Shown in pieces: positions 28,734 through 37,770 of a DNA stretch of 64,000 nucleotides. Both the position numbers and the translations under genes were made by a program. A model generated the notes under the pieces. That model was not told where the DNA came from. It did no database searches and was given only the letters and a program-made list of their open reading frames with translations. How positions within the stretch are numbered: position 1 is the first letter of the stretch; each line of letters starts with the position of its first letter. Origin of the DNA: Diplonema japonicum (Eukaryota; Euglenozoa; Diplonemea; Diplonemida; Diplonemidae); contig OZ025717.1 in the NCBI GenBank assembly GCA_964019335.1, positions 124,001 through 188,000 of the forward strand, given 5' to 3'.

Positions 28734-29786
28734 TTAAGTGGTCAAAACCTGAAGCTCTTCTTCGCTGGCTTCAATGTCATCGGTGTAGCCCGTCCCCGTT
28801 TCGCTGCGCGGGGAGGCCATCAGATTTTGCGAAAGCTCCGAAAGGTACCCCGAGGTGTTGATGAGGACGAACCCGAGCAGCACCAAAACGGCCCCCGAGA
28901 GGTAGGGCAGCGAAAAGCTTCGCGACGAGACCAACACATCGGAGAGCATGCCGAAGGGTATCGTGAGGGACAAGCCCAGCGTGGCCACAACGGGGGATGT
29001 GAGAAGCACAGCTTGCGCCCAAAGAACATCACTGATATTAGTACCGATGATGGCGTTAACGGAGAGGAGGCAAAACGTGTGTAATGAGGGGATCTCAAGC
29101 GTCTCATACCCAAACACATGGAGACAATAAAGCAAGGGCGCTCCTGCAGCCATAGTAACGGCCCCAACGTACCCGAAAAAGATCGGCATTTTGACGGTGT
29201 TCGGGAGTTTCAACCTCAACATGACAGTGTACCCTGCGTGGCAGCAGGCGGCAAAGAGTGCCAGACCGTCACCAACATGACCAGAAATCTCATTCTGGGT
29301 CCCTGGATGTTCAGCAGAGGCTACCAATGCTACACCAGACAGTGTCAGGAGAACAGCAACAATCTTCACCACACCGATTTCCTCGTTAAGTACAATGCTT
29401 GACAGAACCATTGTCCACAGTGAGGAGGTGTTCGATAAGATGCTGTTGGAAGCCACAGACGAAACTGTAAGGGATAGATTGAAGGCGTAGTTAGCGGTGA
29501 ACCAAATAGGTGAAAACAGGCAGGCGGCTCTTAAGTATACCCGCCATCCGTGGAACCCTTCTCCTGGTATAGGTCTTCCCCCGAGACATTCAGGGAGCTC
29601 AGCCCTCCACTCCTCCCAACAGCAGCCTCCCATCAACCACAACGAAAAGCCGCACGTGTTAAAATACGTAAGAAACACCGGCTTGTCGTACTCCCGGTCG
29701 AAGATCTCTTTTATCAAATGCGACGCGCTCACCCATATCATGGAGACGAGCACCAACAGTACAATCCCCAGTGCATAGGCTTTCAT
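28734..29786 (-). CDS. SLC35F5-like drug/metabolite transporter, 350 aa
   Basis: About ten hydrophobic segments span residues 5-325, as in the EamA/DMT superfamily. Specific SLC35F5-like features are the first helix ending in a Trp-Val-Ser motif (MIWVSASHL), the following YDKPVFLTYFNT, and the central TVSSVASNSILSNTSSLWT and LSLTIPFGMLSDVL blocks. SLC35F proteins are endomembrane transporters of uncertain substrate. The C-terminal tail is acidic and cytosolic. The start MKAYALG at 29786 directly precedes the first membrane helix; upstream codons are Lys/Phe-rich leader. Confidence 0.9.
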   Translation of the reverse strand: MKAYALGIVLLVLVSMIWVSASHLIKEIFDREYDKPVFLTYFNTCGFSLWLMGGCCWEEWRAELPECLGGRPIPGEGFHGWRVYLRAACLFSPIWFTANYAFNLSLTVSSVASNSILSNTSSLWTMVLSSIVLNEEIGVVKIVAVLLTLSGVALVASAEHPGTQNEISGHVGDGLALFAACCHAGYTVMLRLKLPNTVKMPIFFGYVGAVTMAAGAPLLYCLHVFGYETLEIPSLHTFCLLSVNAIIGTNISDVLWAQAVLLTSPVVATLGLSLTIPFGMLSDVLVSSRSFSLPYLSGAVLVLLGFVLINTSGYLSELSQNLMASPRSETGTGYTDDIEASEEELQVLTT

Positions 29787-30112
29787 TTTTTTCTCATGGC
29801 ACCTGTTTTTTTTTTTTTTTTTTTTTTTTTTTCTCTCCCGGTGTGGAAGGTAACAAGAAGAAAGTAAGAAAAGGAAAAGGAAGAAAAAAAACCCCATACA
29901 CCACAAACTGTTACCTCACCCCCTACTTTTTTATATTTGTTGTGAAATCGTTCATTCCCCCGTTTTTTTCCCCCCCCCATATGTTTATCCTCCCTTCCAC
30001 GAAGGGTATTCATTTTGTTCTTCTTTTTTTTTTCATTCTTTTTTTTTTTGGAGTTGCCGTAAAAAGTGTAACGAACAAACGAACTTCTTATTAAAAAAAA
30101 AATATGGGTCGA
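29787..30112. other. intergenic, A/T runs
   Basis: T run at about 29811-29832 followed by mixed AT-rich DNA. A GAGTTGCCGTAAAAA motif at about 30051 recalls a short repeated motif at 32.4-32.5 kb. Confidence 0.6.
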
Positions 30113-31492
30113 TTTCAAAAAAAACCCCCCCCAAATGAGGCCAATTGACACTTTCGTTGCATCTTTGGGCATGCCATCCCCTTTAAAAAAATTTCTCCAT
30201 ATTTCCCGGCCCATATTAGGAAAGAACCCGGGTCAGAAATCGCTCAAGAGTGCTATTTTGACCTATGAAAAATTCAGTTTTAGGGTCAAAATCGGGTTTT
30301 AGTGGTTTTGGTAAAGTCAGAGAGTATGCTTTCAATAGCAAGATAGCGGAACTCACTACTAGAAGGTGGCTGAAATGATGTTGGAAGTGGAAACCTTCAT
30401 TTCCTAGTCTTTTCAAGTCCGGGAAGGCTATCAGGAACGTCCTCATACTCATCACAAGATTCATAGACTGGGGGCCTTTTCTCTGCCCTGTCTGCATCGA
30501 GTTCTTTGATGATGTACTTTAGTTCCTTCTAGCTCGTGGACGCGCACGTAGCAATACACCCTCCGTGTGCTCCTGAGCTCATATGCACCTGTAAAATCCG
30601 GAAACTCAAGAATTTTCTTTTTGTACGGGCCAAAGACATCAGGAACTACATGCACGGCGCACTGTATCGTATTGATGATGTTAGCTATTTGTTCCACAGT
30701 TTTAATTGTTGTGGAATGAGGCACCCAAAGCCAAACAAGAGAGCACACCAAAGTGGCTGTCCCTGCTGTTTTTGCCGTGTTTCTCCCCCAGAAACCACAG
30801 GGAAAACGTCCGATCAGGATAGACATAACGAAGACCAAAAAGAACAAAGTAGCAAAATTCCTTTGCACGAAAGTGACACCCACCGTCAGTCCAGAGTATC
30901 CACTCTATTTCTTTCTTTATTTTTTTCTGTGACCATGCTACTGTGGAACAAGTCTTTTCCAACAGTAAGGCCAGCTGCCCTTATTTCATCATGTGTGATG
31001 TGGTCAAGCCTCATGCCTCTGACCAATTGGCGCCGTGTGGTGTCTTGTTGGCAACCAGAAAATGATAGCAGAAGTGCCGCTAAAAGTTCCCCTTTACACA
31101 CTACGTCACAAACTAGTGCAGCACAGTCGTTGCCACTGAGCTCCTGAAGAACCTCTGTGGCGAGTGTCCTGATCGCCGAGGTGTTCCCATTTACCCTTTC
31201 TCGGTCCGAATACCATTTTTTTTTACCCCTAGCTTCTCAACTGCAAGTTTAAAAGCATCCATTTTTGTCACCCCCTCTTTTACTGAATTTGTGCAAAGTG
31301 AAAAAACCCATTTTTGCCCCTAGGACTGAATTTTTTGGGTACTAGTAACACTCACTTTCCAATTTTCTGGGGTGTTTTTTTTCCTAACCTGGGCCGGGAA
31401 AGTTGTAGAATTTTTTTTCTTTGGAAAAAAGAACTTAGAGAAATATTGAAAGTGTCAATTGGCCTCATTTTTTTTGGGGGGTTTTGAAACGA
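30110..31492 (-). mobile_element. DNA transposon of unassigned superfamily (element 3)
   Basis: The ends are long inverted repeats. The left end, from about 30113, reads TTTCAAAA, a C run, then AAATGAGGCCAATTGACACT and TTC. The right end (31448-31489) is the reverse complement with different homopolymer lengths. A CGA triplet flanks both sides (30110-30112 and 31490-31492) and may be the target duplication. The size is about 1.38 kb. The minus strand carries a broken transposase-like reading frame. The repeats do not match piggyBac. Confidence 0.8.
30461..30962 (-). pseudogene. transposase-like remnant in element 3
   Basis: One frame reads WTDGGCHFRAKEF, then FSLWFLGEKHGK and RDSHFG. That is a D..(HF)..E.HGK pattern of the sort seen in the catalytic core of some DDE-type transposases (inference; family not named). 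Another frame continues IKTVEQIANIINTIQ and FPDFTGAYELRSTRR. The switch near 30720 means a frameshift. A further minus-strand piece lies at 30886-31101. The product is not functional as it stands. Confidence 0.6.
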
Positions 31493-31580
31493 TGCCATAT
31501 ATAAAAAAAGAGAAAACGGACGGAAGATCGAAGGTGCTACCTAGAGACAGATTGCTGGTAAATACTTCATGTTGCAGCTT

Positions 31581-32216
31581 TCAGAGACCGAGGGCGGACT
31601 TCGCACCAGCGAAGGACTCCTTGTAGCCCTTGACATCTGAGGTGAGCCTCTCGAGGTACTTCAGGATGTTGGGGTAAGGGGCGAGGGTCTCGGGACCCAC
31701 CCAAGCCAGTTGGTCCACCTCGGGGGCGAACAGGAAGTCGGCAAGGGTGAGCTTGTCACCAAGGAGGTAATTCTGCTTCCCGAGCGTCTCATTGTAGGAC
31801 TCAAGCTGCGGCTTGATGACAACGAGGCCCGCCTGCGTCTTCTCAGCGTCCTTCGCAAAGAGGTGCGCGAAGATCACCTCAGTGGAGAACTTCCTCACCT
31901 GCGAGTAGTGGCGTCCGAAGTACTCGTTCAGCCTCGCCTCCTCCTTCGGGCACCCTGGCTTCAGAGTCTCGTCCCCTTGGACCACGTGCTTCAGAATCGC
32001 CAGCGACTCCGCAAAGCAGAACCCGTCTTCCATCTCGAACCCAGGCACCTGGTGCTGCGGGAACTTCGCCACGTACTCTGCGGCCTTCTGCTCCCCGCCC
32101 AGCACATCCACCACCTTCCTCTCCACAGCAGTGTTGTCGCTGTAGTCCAGGTACCACTGCACAGAGCGGCAGGGCTGCGAAACAGGGTGGCCGTACAAGA
32201 TACCGGTGGCGGGCAT
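31581..32216 (-). CDS. theta-type glutathione S-transferase, copy A, 211 aa
   Basis: The thioredoxin-like N-terminal domain contains GHPVSQPCRSV (residues 9-19), the theta-class signature with Ser13 as the likely glutathione-activating residue. It continues with the cis-Pro region HQVPGFEM and the ES motif FAESLAIL. The all-helical C-terminal domain includes the N-cap DxxLADF motif (DKLTLADFLFAPEVDQL). It should conjugate glutathione to electrophiles in the cytosol. It is nearly identical to the copy at 34373-35008, including about 38 bp of 3' flank, so the two are a recent duplicate or are being gene-converted. The start at 32216 follows a TTTTATTAG acceptor. Confidence 0.93.
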   Translation of the reverse strand: MPATGILYGHPVSQPCRSVQWYLDYSDNTAVERKVVDVLGGEQKAAEYVAKFPQHQVPGFEMEDGFCFAESLAILKHVVQGDETLKPGCPKEEARLNEYFGRHYSQVRKFSTEVIFAHLFAKDAEKTQAGLVVIKPQLESYNETLGKQNYLLGDKLTLADFLFAPEVDQLAWVGPETLAPYPNILKYLERLTSDVKGYKESFAGAKSALGL

Positions 32217-32854
32217 TTTGTTTAGTTTTGTGTGGTGTTCACCTAATAAAAGAATACTAAATGGAGGGGCATTAGGAATAATAATAATAAGAGAAAAACC
32301 ACAAACACGGCAAACCAAAGAAGGCTGGCAAGTAGCGATAAAGGCTGGGGCCAGTCAAACAAAGAACAGCGGGAGGGTGAAAAACTTTTTCGAAGTTACC
32401 GTAGATGGTGGAAATATGCCGCTTAGTCGCCGTGAACGGTGGAAGTCAAAAGCGGATACTTTGAAACTAGTTTTGATGGATATGAAATATTCAAGTTGCC
32501 GTAAACAACAGGAAAAAAGAAAATATCCAAGTTACCGTAAAGAAAGGTTAAAACAAAATGGGGTAAAGAGTTCGATGGAAAATCCAAAACTCGCGTACCG
32601 AGTTTGTAGTTTTTTTCTCTAAATAATAATAACAACGCACAACAACAAACAAGCCGTGTCGCCGGGCACCCGAATGGCACGGCCGCCGACACGGCACCGT
32701 GGGCGGGGAGGGAAAAAGGGAAGGGAGGGGAAAGGGGAAGGGAGGGGAAAGGGTTGCTCGAAGACGCACCCGAAAAGGGGACTAATCAAGCACTTTCATC
32801 ACATAAAAAAAGAAAAGTGAAGAAAGATCTCAACTCGGAGAAACAGAATTCCTA
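32217..32854. other. intergenic with repeated CCGTAAA motif and purine repeat
   Basis: Contains four imperfect copies of AGTT(A/G)CCGTA(A/G)A (about 32393, 32424, 32493 and 32529) and a purine-rich GGGAAGGGAGGGGAAA repeat at about 32700-32755. No gene seen. Confidence 0.6.
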
Positions 32855-34045
32855 TCACAGAGACGGCTGGGGGGTGAGCTTCAGGAACGAGGTACCGTGG
32901 GAAGGAACCTCTGCGGTGTAGGATCCCTTGTAGAAACCAAGATCGGTGTGGGTCCAGATGTCACGGAGGGAAACGGCAGTGGTGATGCCAATGGTACTGA
33001 AGGTGATAGTGATGTTGGCGGCGGCTGCGCTGGGGTTGAACAACCCTGCAGCAAAGGTACCATTTACAAGCTCCCTGGCCCAAACCTCACCGGTGGGAGA
33101 GGCAGACCTCCTGTAGCCCATCTTGCCCATGGGGTCCTGGTTCACTGCGACGGCCTCCTTGTTCAAAAGGATGGCCTTGTGGGCATCAGGCACAATTCGG
33201 AGGTCGTTCCCCATGATAAGGGGTGCTGCGGAAATAGACCAGATGGCCATCTGCGTCCTCGCCTCATCTACAGTGATACAGGTGTTTCCGATGAGCAGCA
33301 TGTCGGGGTCGTTCCAGTGCCCGGGACCAGCGTACTGAGCAAGAAACTCACCGTAGGTACCCCAGTGCTCGATAATTCCGGATAGGGACCCCCAGTTGCA
33401 CTGGATGTCGGCCCAGTTCCTCCACAAGTTGCAGTGCGACTCGATCATGGCGGGGTACGGCTTTGTGGTTTCGTTGTTCCCAAGGTACGCAGGCCACGAG
33501 CAGCTGTACACGATGTCCCTTCCAGACTCAACAAGGGAAGCCCCCATCAAGGGGTATCCGGTTGGGTAGTATTCGCCGTACCCACACCCATCCACCTTAA
33601 GGTAGTCAACGCCCCACTCCGCGAAGGTCTGCGCATCGATGCTTTCGAACCCCATGGAGGCAGGGTATCCCGCGCATGTTGTCGGAGACTCGGCGGTGTA
33701 GATGGCGAACTGCACGTTCTTCGCGTGCATGTAGTCACCCAGTGCTTTGAAGCCCGACGGAAACCTCCCGGTGTCGGGGACCAGCTTGTTCTGCGCGTCA
33801 CGCTTGGGAGTCTTTTGCATCCAACAGTCATCCAAATGAATCCCGTTGTACCCCGCCGCCAGGTACCCTCCTGCCACGAGCTCGTCAGTCATCGTCTTGT
33901 ACAGGAACTCATTGATGCATGACTCATTGTGGCTCACACAGTCAATCTCGCACCTAAAAATCTCCCAACTCATCCAACCCATCGGCGGTGTGGGTGCCAG
34001 ATCCTTTGCACCCAAGCACGCTGCTACCAAAATCGCGCCCAGCAT
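32855..34045 (-). CDS. GH27 alpha-galactosidase, 396 aa
   Basis: A short signal peptide (residues 1-12) leads directly into APTPPMGWMSWE, the conserved GH27 N-terminus. GIHLDDCWM is the first substrate-binding loop. The nucleophile Asp lies in YLKVDGC (about residue 150), and the acid/base Asp in RNWADI (about 210). GHWNDPDMLLIGN and the C-terminal beta-domain complete the fold. The enzyme should release terminal alpha-galactose from oligosaccharides or galactomannans outside the cell or in digestive vacuoles. It sits between the two theta-type GST copies. Intronless. The ATATTACAG-like acceptor (GCTATTACAG) is about 35 nt upstream. Confidence 0.95.
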   Translation of the reverse strand: MLGAILVAACLGAKDLAPTPPMGWMSWEIFRCEIDCVSHNESCINEFLYKTMTDELVAGGYLAAGYNGIHLDDCWMQKTPKRDAQNKLVPDTGRFPSGFKALGDYMHAKNVQFAIYTAESPTTCAGYPASMGFESIDAQTFAEWGVDYLKVDGCGYGEYYPTGYPLMGASLVESGRDIVYSCSWPAYLGNNETTKPYPAMIESHCNLWRNWADIQCNWGSLSGIIEHWGTYGEFLAQYAGPGHWNDPDMLLIGNTCITVDEARTQMAIWSISAAPLIMGNDLRIVPDAHKAILLNKEAVAVNQDPMGKMGYRRSASPTGEVWARELVNGTFAAGLFNPSAAAANITITFSTIGITTAVSLRDIWTHTDLGFYKGSYTAEVPSHGTSFLKLTPQPSL

Positions 34046-34372
34046 TTTTTTCTTTTTTCTCTCTCTTTTTCTTCTGTAATAGCTATGGCCTTGATGGGTG
34101 GCTCGTTTCGAATAATAATAATAAAAAGAAGGGAAACCCGTCCGCCAAATGTACCCTCTTGTTTTGATCTGTCATCTCCAGTGCTCGTCCTTCCAAAGGG
34201 ACACCGACTGGTAATTTGTGTATCATAAAGAAGGATAAATGGAACTCCGGACAAGGGTAAAAAGAGAAAACAACAGTAAGGGAGGAATAAAATTCAAATC
34301 AAGAAACAAATGGAAAGCATGCTTGGCATCACCCAGAGACAGATTGCTGGTAAATACTTCATGTTGCAGCTT
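34046..34372. other. intergenic
   Basis: Moderately AT-rich, non-repetitive; the last 38 bp (34335-34372) are nearly identical to the 3' flank of GST copy A. No ORF of note. Confidence 0.6.
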
Positions 34373-35008
34373 TCAGAGACCGAGAGCGGTGTTCGCACCA
34401 GCGAAGGACTCCTTGTAGCCCTTGACATCTGAGGTGAGCCTCTCGAGGTACTTCAGGATGTTGGGGTAAGGGGCGAGGGTCTCGGGACCCACCCAAGCCA
34501 GTTGGTCCACCTCGGGGGCGAACAGGAAGTCGGCAAGGGTGAGCTTGTCACCAAGGAGGTAATTCTGCTTCCCGAGCGTCTCATTGTAGGACTCAAGCTG
34601 CGGCTTGATGACAACGAGGCCCGCCTGCGTCTTCTCAGCGTCCTTCGCAAAGAGGTGCGCGAAGATCACCTCAGTGGAGAACTTCCTCACCTGCGAGTAG
34701 TGGCGTCCGAAGTACTCGTTCAGCCTCGCCTCCTCCTTCGGGCACCCTGGCGTCATCGTCTTGTCCCCTTGCGCCACGTGCTTCAGAACCGCCAATGATT
34801 CCGCAAAGCAGAACCCGTCTTCCATCTCGAACCCAGGCACCTGGTGCTGCGGGAACTTCGCAATGTACTCCGCTTTCTTCTGTTCCCCGCCCAGCACATC
34901 CACCACCTTCCTCTCCACAGCAGTGTTGTTGCTGTAGTCCAGGTACCACTGCACAGAGCGGCAGGGCTGCGAAACAGGGTGGCCGTACAGGATACCGGTG
35001 GCGGGCAT
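34373..35008 (-). CDS. theta-type glutathione S-transferase, copy B, 211 aa
   Basis: Same length and motifs as copy A: GHPVSQPCRSV with the likely catalytic Ser13, HQVPGFEM, and DKLTLADFLFAPEVDQL. The C-terminal two-thirds is identical at protein level; differences cluster at the N-terminal part (for example YSNN for YSDN, KKAEYIAK for KAAEYVAK), a short central block and the last residues (NTALGL for KSALGL). That patchy identity suggests gene conversion. Copies lie 2792 bp apart in the same direction with the alpha-galactosidase between them. The acceptor TTTCATAG lies about 30 nt upstream of the ATG. Confidence 0.93.
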   Translation of the reverse strand: MPATGILYGHPVSQPCRSVQWYLDYSNNTAVERKVVDVLGGEQKKAEYIAKFPQHQVPGFEMEDGFCFAESLAVLKHVAQGDKTMTPGCPKEEARLNEYFGRHYSQVRKFSTEVIFAHLFAKDAEKTQAGLVVIKPQLESYNETLGKQNYLLGDKLTLADFLFAPEVDQLAWVGPETLAPYPNILKYLERLTSDVKGYKESFAGANTALGL

Positions 35009-35624
35009 TTTGTTTAGTTTTAAGGTGCGTGTTCTTTTATCTATGAAATCATTGTTGTTGGTGGTGGTGACTGGGGGGAGCAAACGAATACGCAAACAAT
35101 GGGATGGGGTGGGGGGAGGACAAGCTACGTTTTTAATCACATCACAGGGAAAAGAAAAAAAGAAAAAAGATAAAAGACAATCCTATAAAAAAAGGGGGGG
35201 GGGGACAGCAACCGAAAGGAGAACAAGGCCGAGACGTGAGAGGTTGCCTCTCTTGTCTCGCCTCCACTGCTGGCAAAATCAAAATACGAGTTTACACGTG
35301 ACATTCTTACCGCATAAAAAGAGAACAAAAGCACTCTGTTCCATCACAGGGGAAAGGGGGGGGAGAAAGAAAATGAAACACAAAGAAATACAAAAAAAAA
35401 AAACCACAACAGACAGCAAAAGAGGAAAACAAAGCGGGCGAGACGTGAGGAGGCTTCTCTTGTCTTGCCGGTACCACGTCTCCTCTGGCTGGCTGTTTGT
35501 TTCTTTTTTTTCTCTTTTTTTTTTTTGGAAAATATGGAGACATGTCTACCGTTCTGAAATAAAGAAAAGACGTTGTTGGTTGTTCTTTTTTTAGTTATGT
35601 ATTTGTTATTATTATTAGCTCCTT
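35009..35624. other. intergenic, purine-rich
   Basis: Mixed A/G-rich DNA with imperfect internal similarity between about 35220-35290 and 35425-35500 (both contain GAGACGTGAG followed by TCTCTTGTCT). No gene seen. Confidence 0.6.
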
Positions 35625-36980
35625 TCAAAGACCCGGCCAGTTCCCTGTGGTAGGGTCGCACTTGGTGTAGACGGGAGCGGGACCCCACCTCCAGGTAGGT
35701 TTGATGATGTCGTTGAGGTTGGCGGCGAGCTCGGGGGCGAGCTTGGTGCCGTTGGGGTTGGTGGTGGGGCTCGGGTTCACGGACCACACGAAGGCCCCCA
35801 GGAAGCCGTTCTGCTTGGCGTAGGTGGCGATTTCCTTGTCGGCGGCCATCCCCTCCCACACGCCGCCCGCCGCCTGCTCGCCGGGCTCGAAGCCGATGTT
35901 GATCTTCTCCTTCGGGACCTTCCCGTAGGTCACGAAGTTGTTCATGATGGTCGTGAAGTTCAGCTGCAGCGCCCCTGCAGGGGTCCCCGCGTCGTAGGCC
36001 ATGATGTTCGCGGTGTCGAAGCTCGCCCCCGACTGCGGCCAGATCTTCGCCCCTTCGTTGTCCGTCGCGAAGGTCTGGTTCGGGCGCGAGCTCCCCGGGA
36101 GCAGGTAGTTCCAAGGGTTCCCTGCGGGGAGGAAGGCGTTGAAGCGCGTCGTCCACGACACCTCCAGGTGGTCCGGCCCGTTCTTCCCCACCTCGTCCAT
36201 GAAGTTCATGTTGGTCTGGTAGTAGGGCTTCATGTCGGCCTGCTGCCACGGCTGCAGGGCGTTGTACTCCGCCTCCAGCTGCTGCTTCCTCGTCGCCGCG
36301 AAGCTGCTCCACTGCGGCTTCACGTTGCTGTCCAGCTCCTCCCGCAGGGCCGCCACCAGCGCGTTGTACGCCGCGAACTCGTCGTCCCCGTTGATCGTCG
36401 CGAACGGCGTCAGGTGCTCGAAGTCCAGGTCCACCCCGTCCGCGAAGGTCCACAGCACCAGCTTCCCCATCAGCTTCGCGATCGAGCGCGCGTTCTGAAC
36501 GCTCCCCACCCGCGCGAAGTCGCTCCACCCGCCGAGCGAGATCTTGAACCTCTTCGGCCCGTCGGGGTGCATCTTCGCCATCCGCGACGACTCCGCGATC
36601 GACACGATCCCAGGGGTCGCCGCCGACGTCGACGGGGTGATCGCCGCCGCCCCGTTCTTCGACGCCGCCGCCAGGTAGATCGCCTTCCCGTCCCACACGG
36701 GGCACGGCCCTGAGGCCCCGCCAGAAGTCCCGTTCGGAGCGTTGCTGCAGCTCACCTGCGACGGTGTCGGGTTCTCCGTCAGGAAGGTGAACCCGTAGTT
36801 CACGCTCGAGTACGGCTTCAGCGACGTGATGTACGGCTGGGGTTCGAAGCACCCCATCAGGCAGTTCCCGGGGATGTTGTTGTCCCACCACTTCACGTTC
36901 ACCCAGTCCTCAAGGTACCCCAGCAGCTCGTTCCCGCTGCACACTCCTGCAAGCAGCAGCACAAGGAGAAGCGTCTTCAT
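35625..36980 (-). CDS. GH18 chitinase-like protein, 451 aa
   Basis: A signal peptide (residues 1-18, TLLLVLLLAGVCSG) is followed by a GH18 barrel. The strand-3 motif SLGGWSDFA and the catalytic motif DGVDLDFEH (DxxDxDxE, Glu near residue 185) are intact, as is the C-terminal GAFVWSVN strand. NIMAYDAG matches the family MAYD motif with the Tyr/Asp that position the substrate acetamido group. The protein should cleave chitin or related GlcNAc polymers outside the cell. Third codon positions are almost all G/C, and the gene has no introns. A C-terminal chitin-binding domain is absent. Confidence 0.92.
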   Translation of the reverse strand: MKTLLLVLLLAGVCSGNELLGYLEDWVNVKWWDNNIPGNCLMGCFEPQPYITSLKPYSSVNYGFTFLTENPTPSQVSCSNAPNGTSGGASGPCPVWDGKAIYLAAASKNGAAAITPSTSAATPGIVSIAESSRMAKMHPDGPKRFKISLGGWSDFARVGSVQNARSIAKLMGKLVLWTFADGVDLDFEHLTPFATINGDDEFAAYNALVAALREELDSNVKPQWSSFAATRKQQLEAEYNALQPWQQADMKPYYQTNMNFMDEVGKNGPDHLEVSWTTRFNAFLPAGNPWNYLLPGSSRPNQTFATDNEGAKIWPQSGASFDTANIMAYDAGTPAGALQLNFTTIMNNFVTYGKVPKEKINIGFEPGEQAAGGVWEGMAADKEIATYAKQNGFLGAFVWSVNPSPTTNPNGTKLAPELAANLNDIIKPTWRWGPAPVYTKCDPTTGNWPGL

Positions 36981-37770
36981 TTTGATGGTGTTGTTGTTGT
37001 GAGCGCACTGTCGATGCTGTTGTTGTGTTGCGCAGGGAAGGGACGAGGGGTGCTCAAATGAAATAGCTTGAAGAAAGTGTAATGCGACGAAGTGATGTCT
37101 TTCTCGTTCATTAAAAAGAAAAAGCAAAAGAAAATCGCGCGAATAAGGGAGAGGAGGGAGGGAGGGATGTAAAAAAAAGAGAGGCAAACAATTAGAGTTT
37201 CTGTTCTCTTTCTTTCCTTTTTATTACATTCTTCTTCTTCTTCTTCTTGTTCGTGCTATTTCTAACCTTTCATTCTTCCCTGGAAGGGGCTCCATCTAGC
37301 TCAGAAGATTCAATCTTAATCCCATTTGCACCAGGTGTTGGAAGAAAATGAGAAGAGGAAGAAAAACAAAGAAGGCAAAGAAGAAAGGGCTAAAAGGACA
37401 GAAGAGGGGGAGGGGGGGGGGGGGGGGGGGGACTTAAAAGTGCTCCACAGAAAGGGGTACTTTTAAAAGAAAACGCAAAAAAAACCAAAAGAAAAGAAAA
37501 ACAAAACCAATCGTGGCGCTCGTGTTAGTTGTGCACAGCAGCACCTTTAAGGTATGCAGACCATGCTTCCAACGAATAGTTTAGCAGAGTCATAGAAAAA
37601 GAGGGAGAGGGAAAGAAAAATGGAGAGAGCGCGAATACCGGCAAAAGGCGGAACAAGGAGGGCATTTATCGTGTCGAATACCTTTCCTTGTCTCTTAACC
37701 ACTGCTTTGTTGTTTTTTTTTTCCCTCTCACCCTCGATTCTTTCTTTTTTCTTTTTTTAAAATTATTGTT
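36981..37770. other. intergenic, 790 bp, simple repeats
   Basis: Holds (CTT)n near 37220-37245, a G run of about 18 near 37413-37431 and A/G-rich DNA. Nothing gene-like. Confidence 0.65.

Noticed and set aside
35344-36891. Alternative 515-codon minus frame over the GH18 gene
   Set aside because: Arg/Gly/Ala-rich out-of-frame reading; the GH18 frame at 35625-36980 has a signal peptide and the DGVDLDFEH motif.
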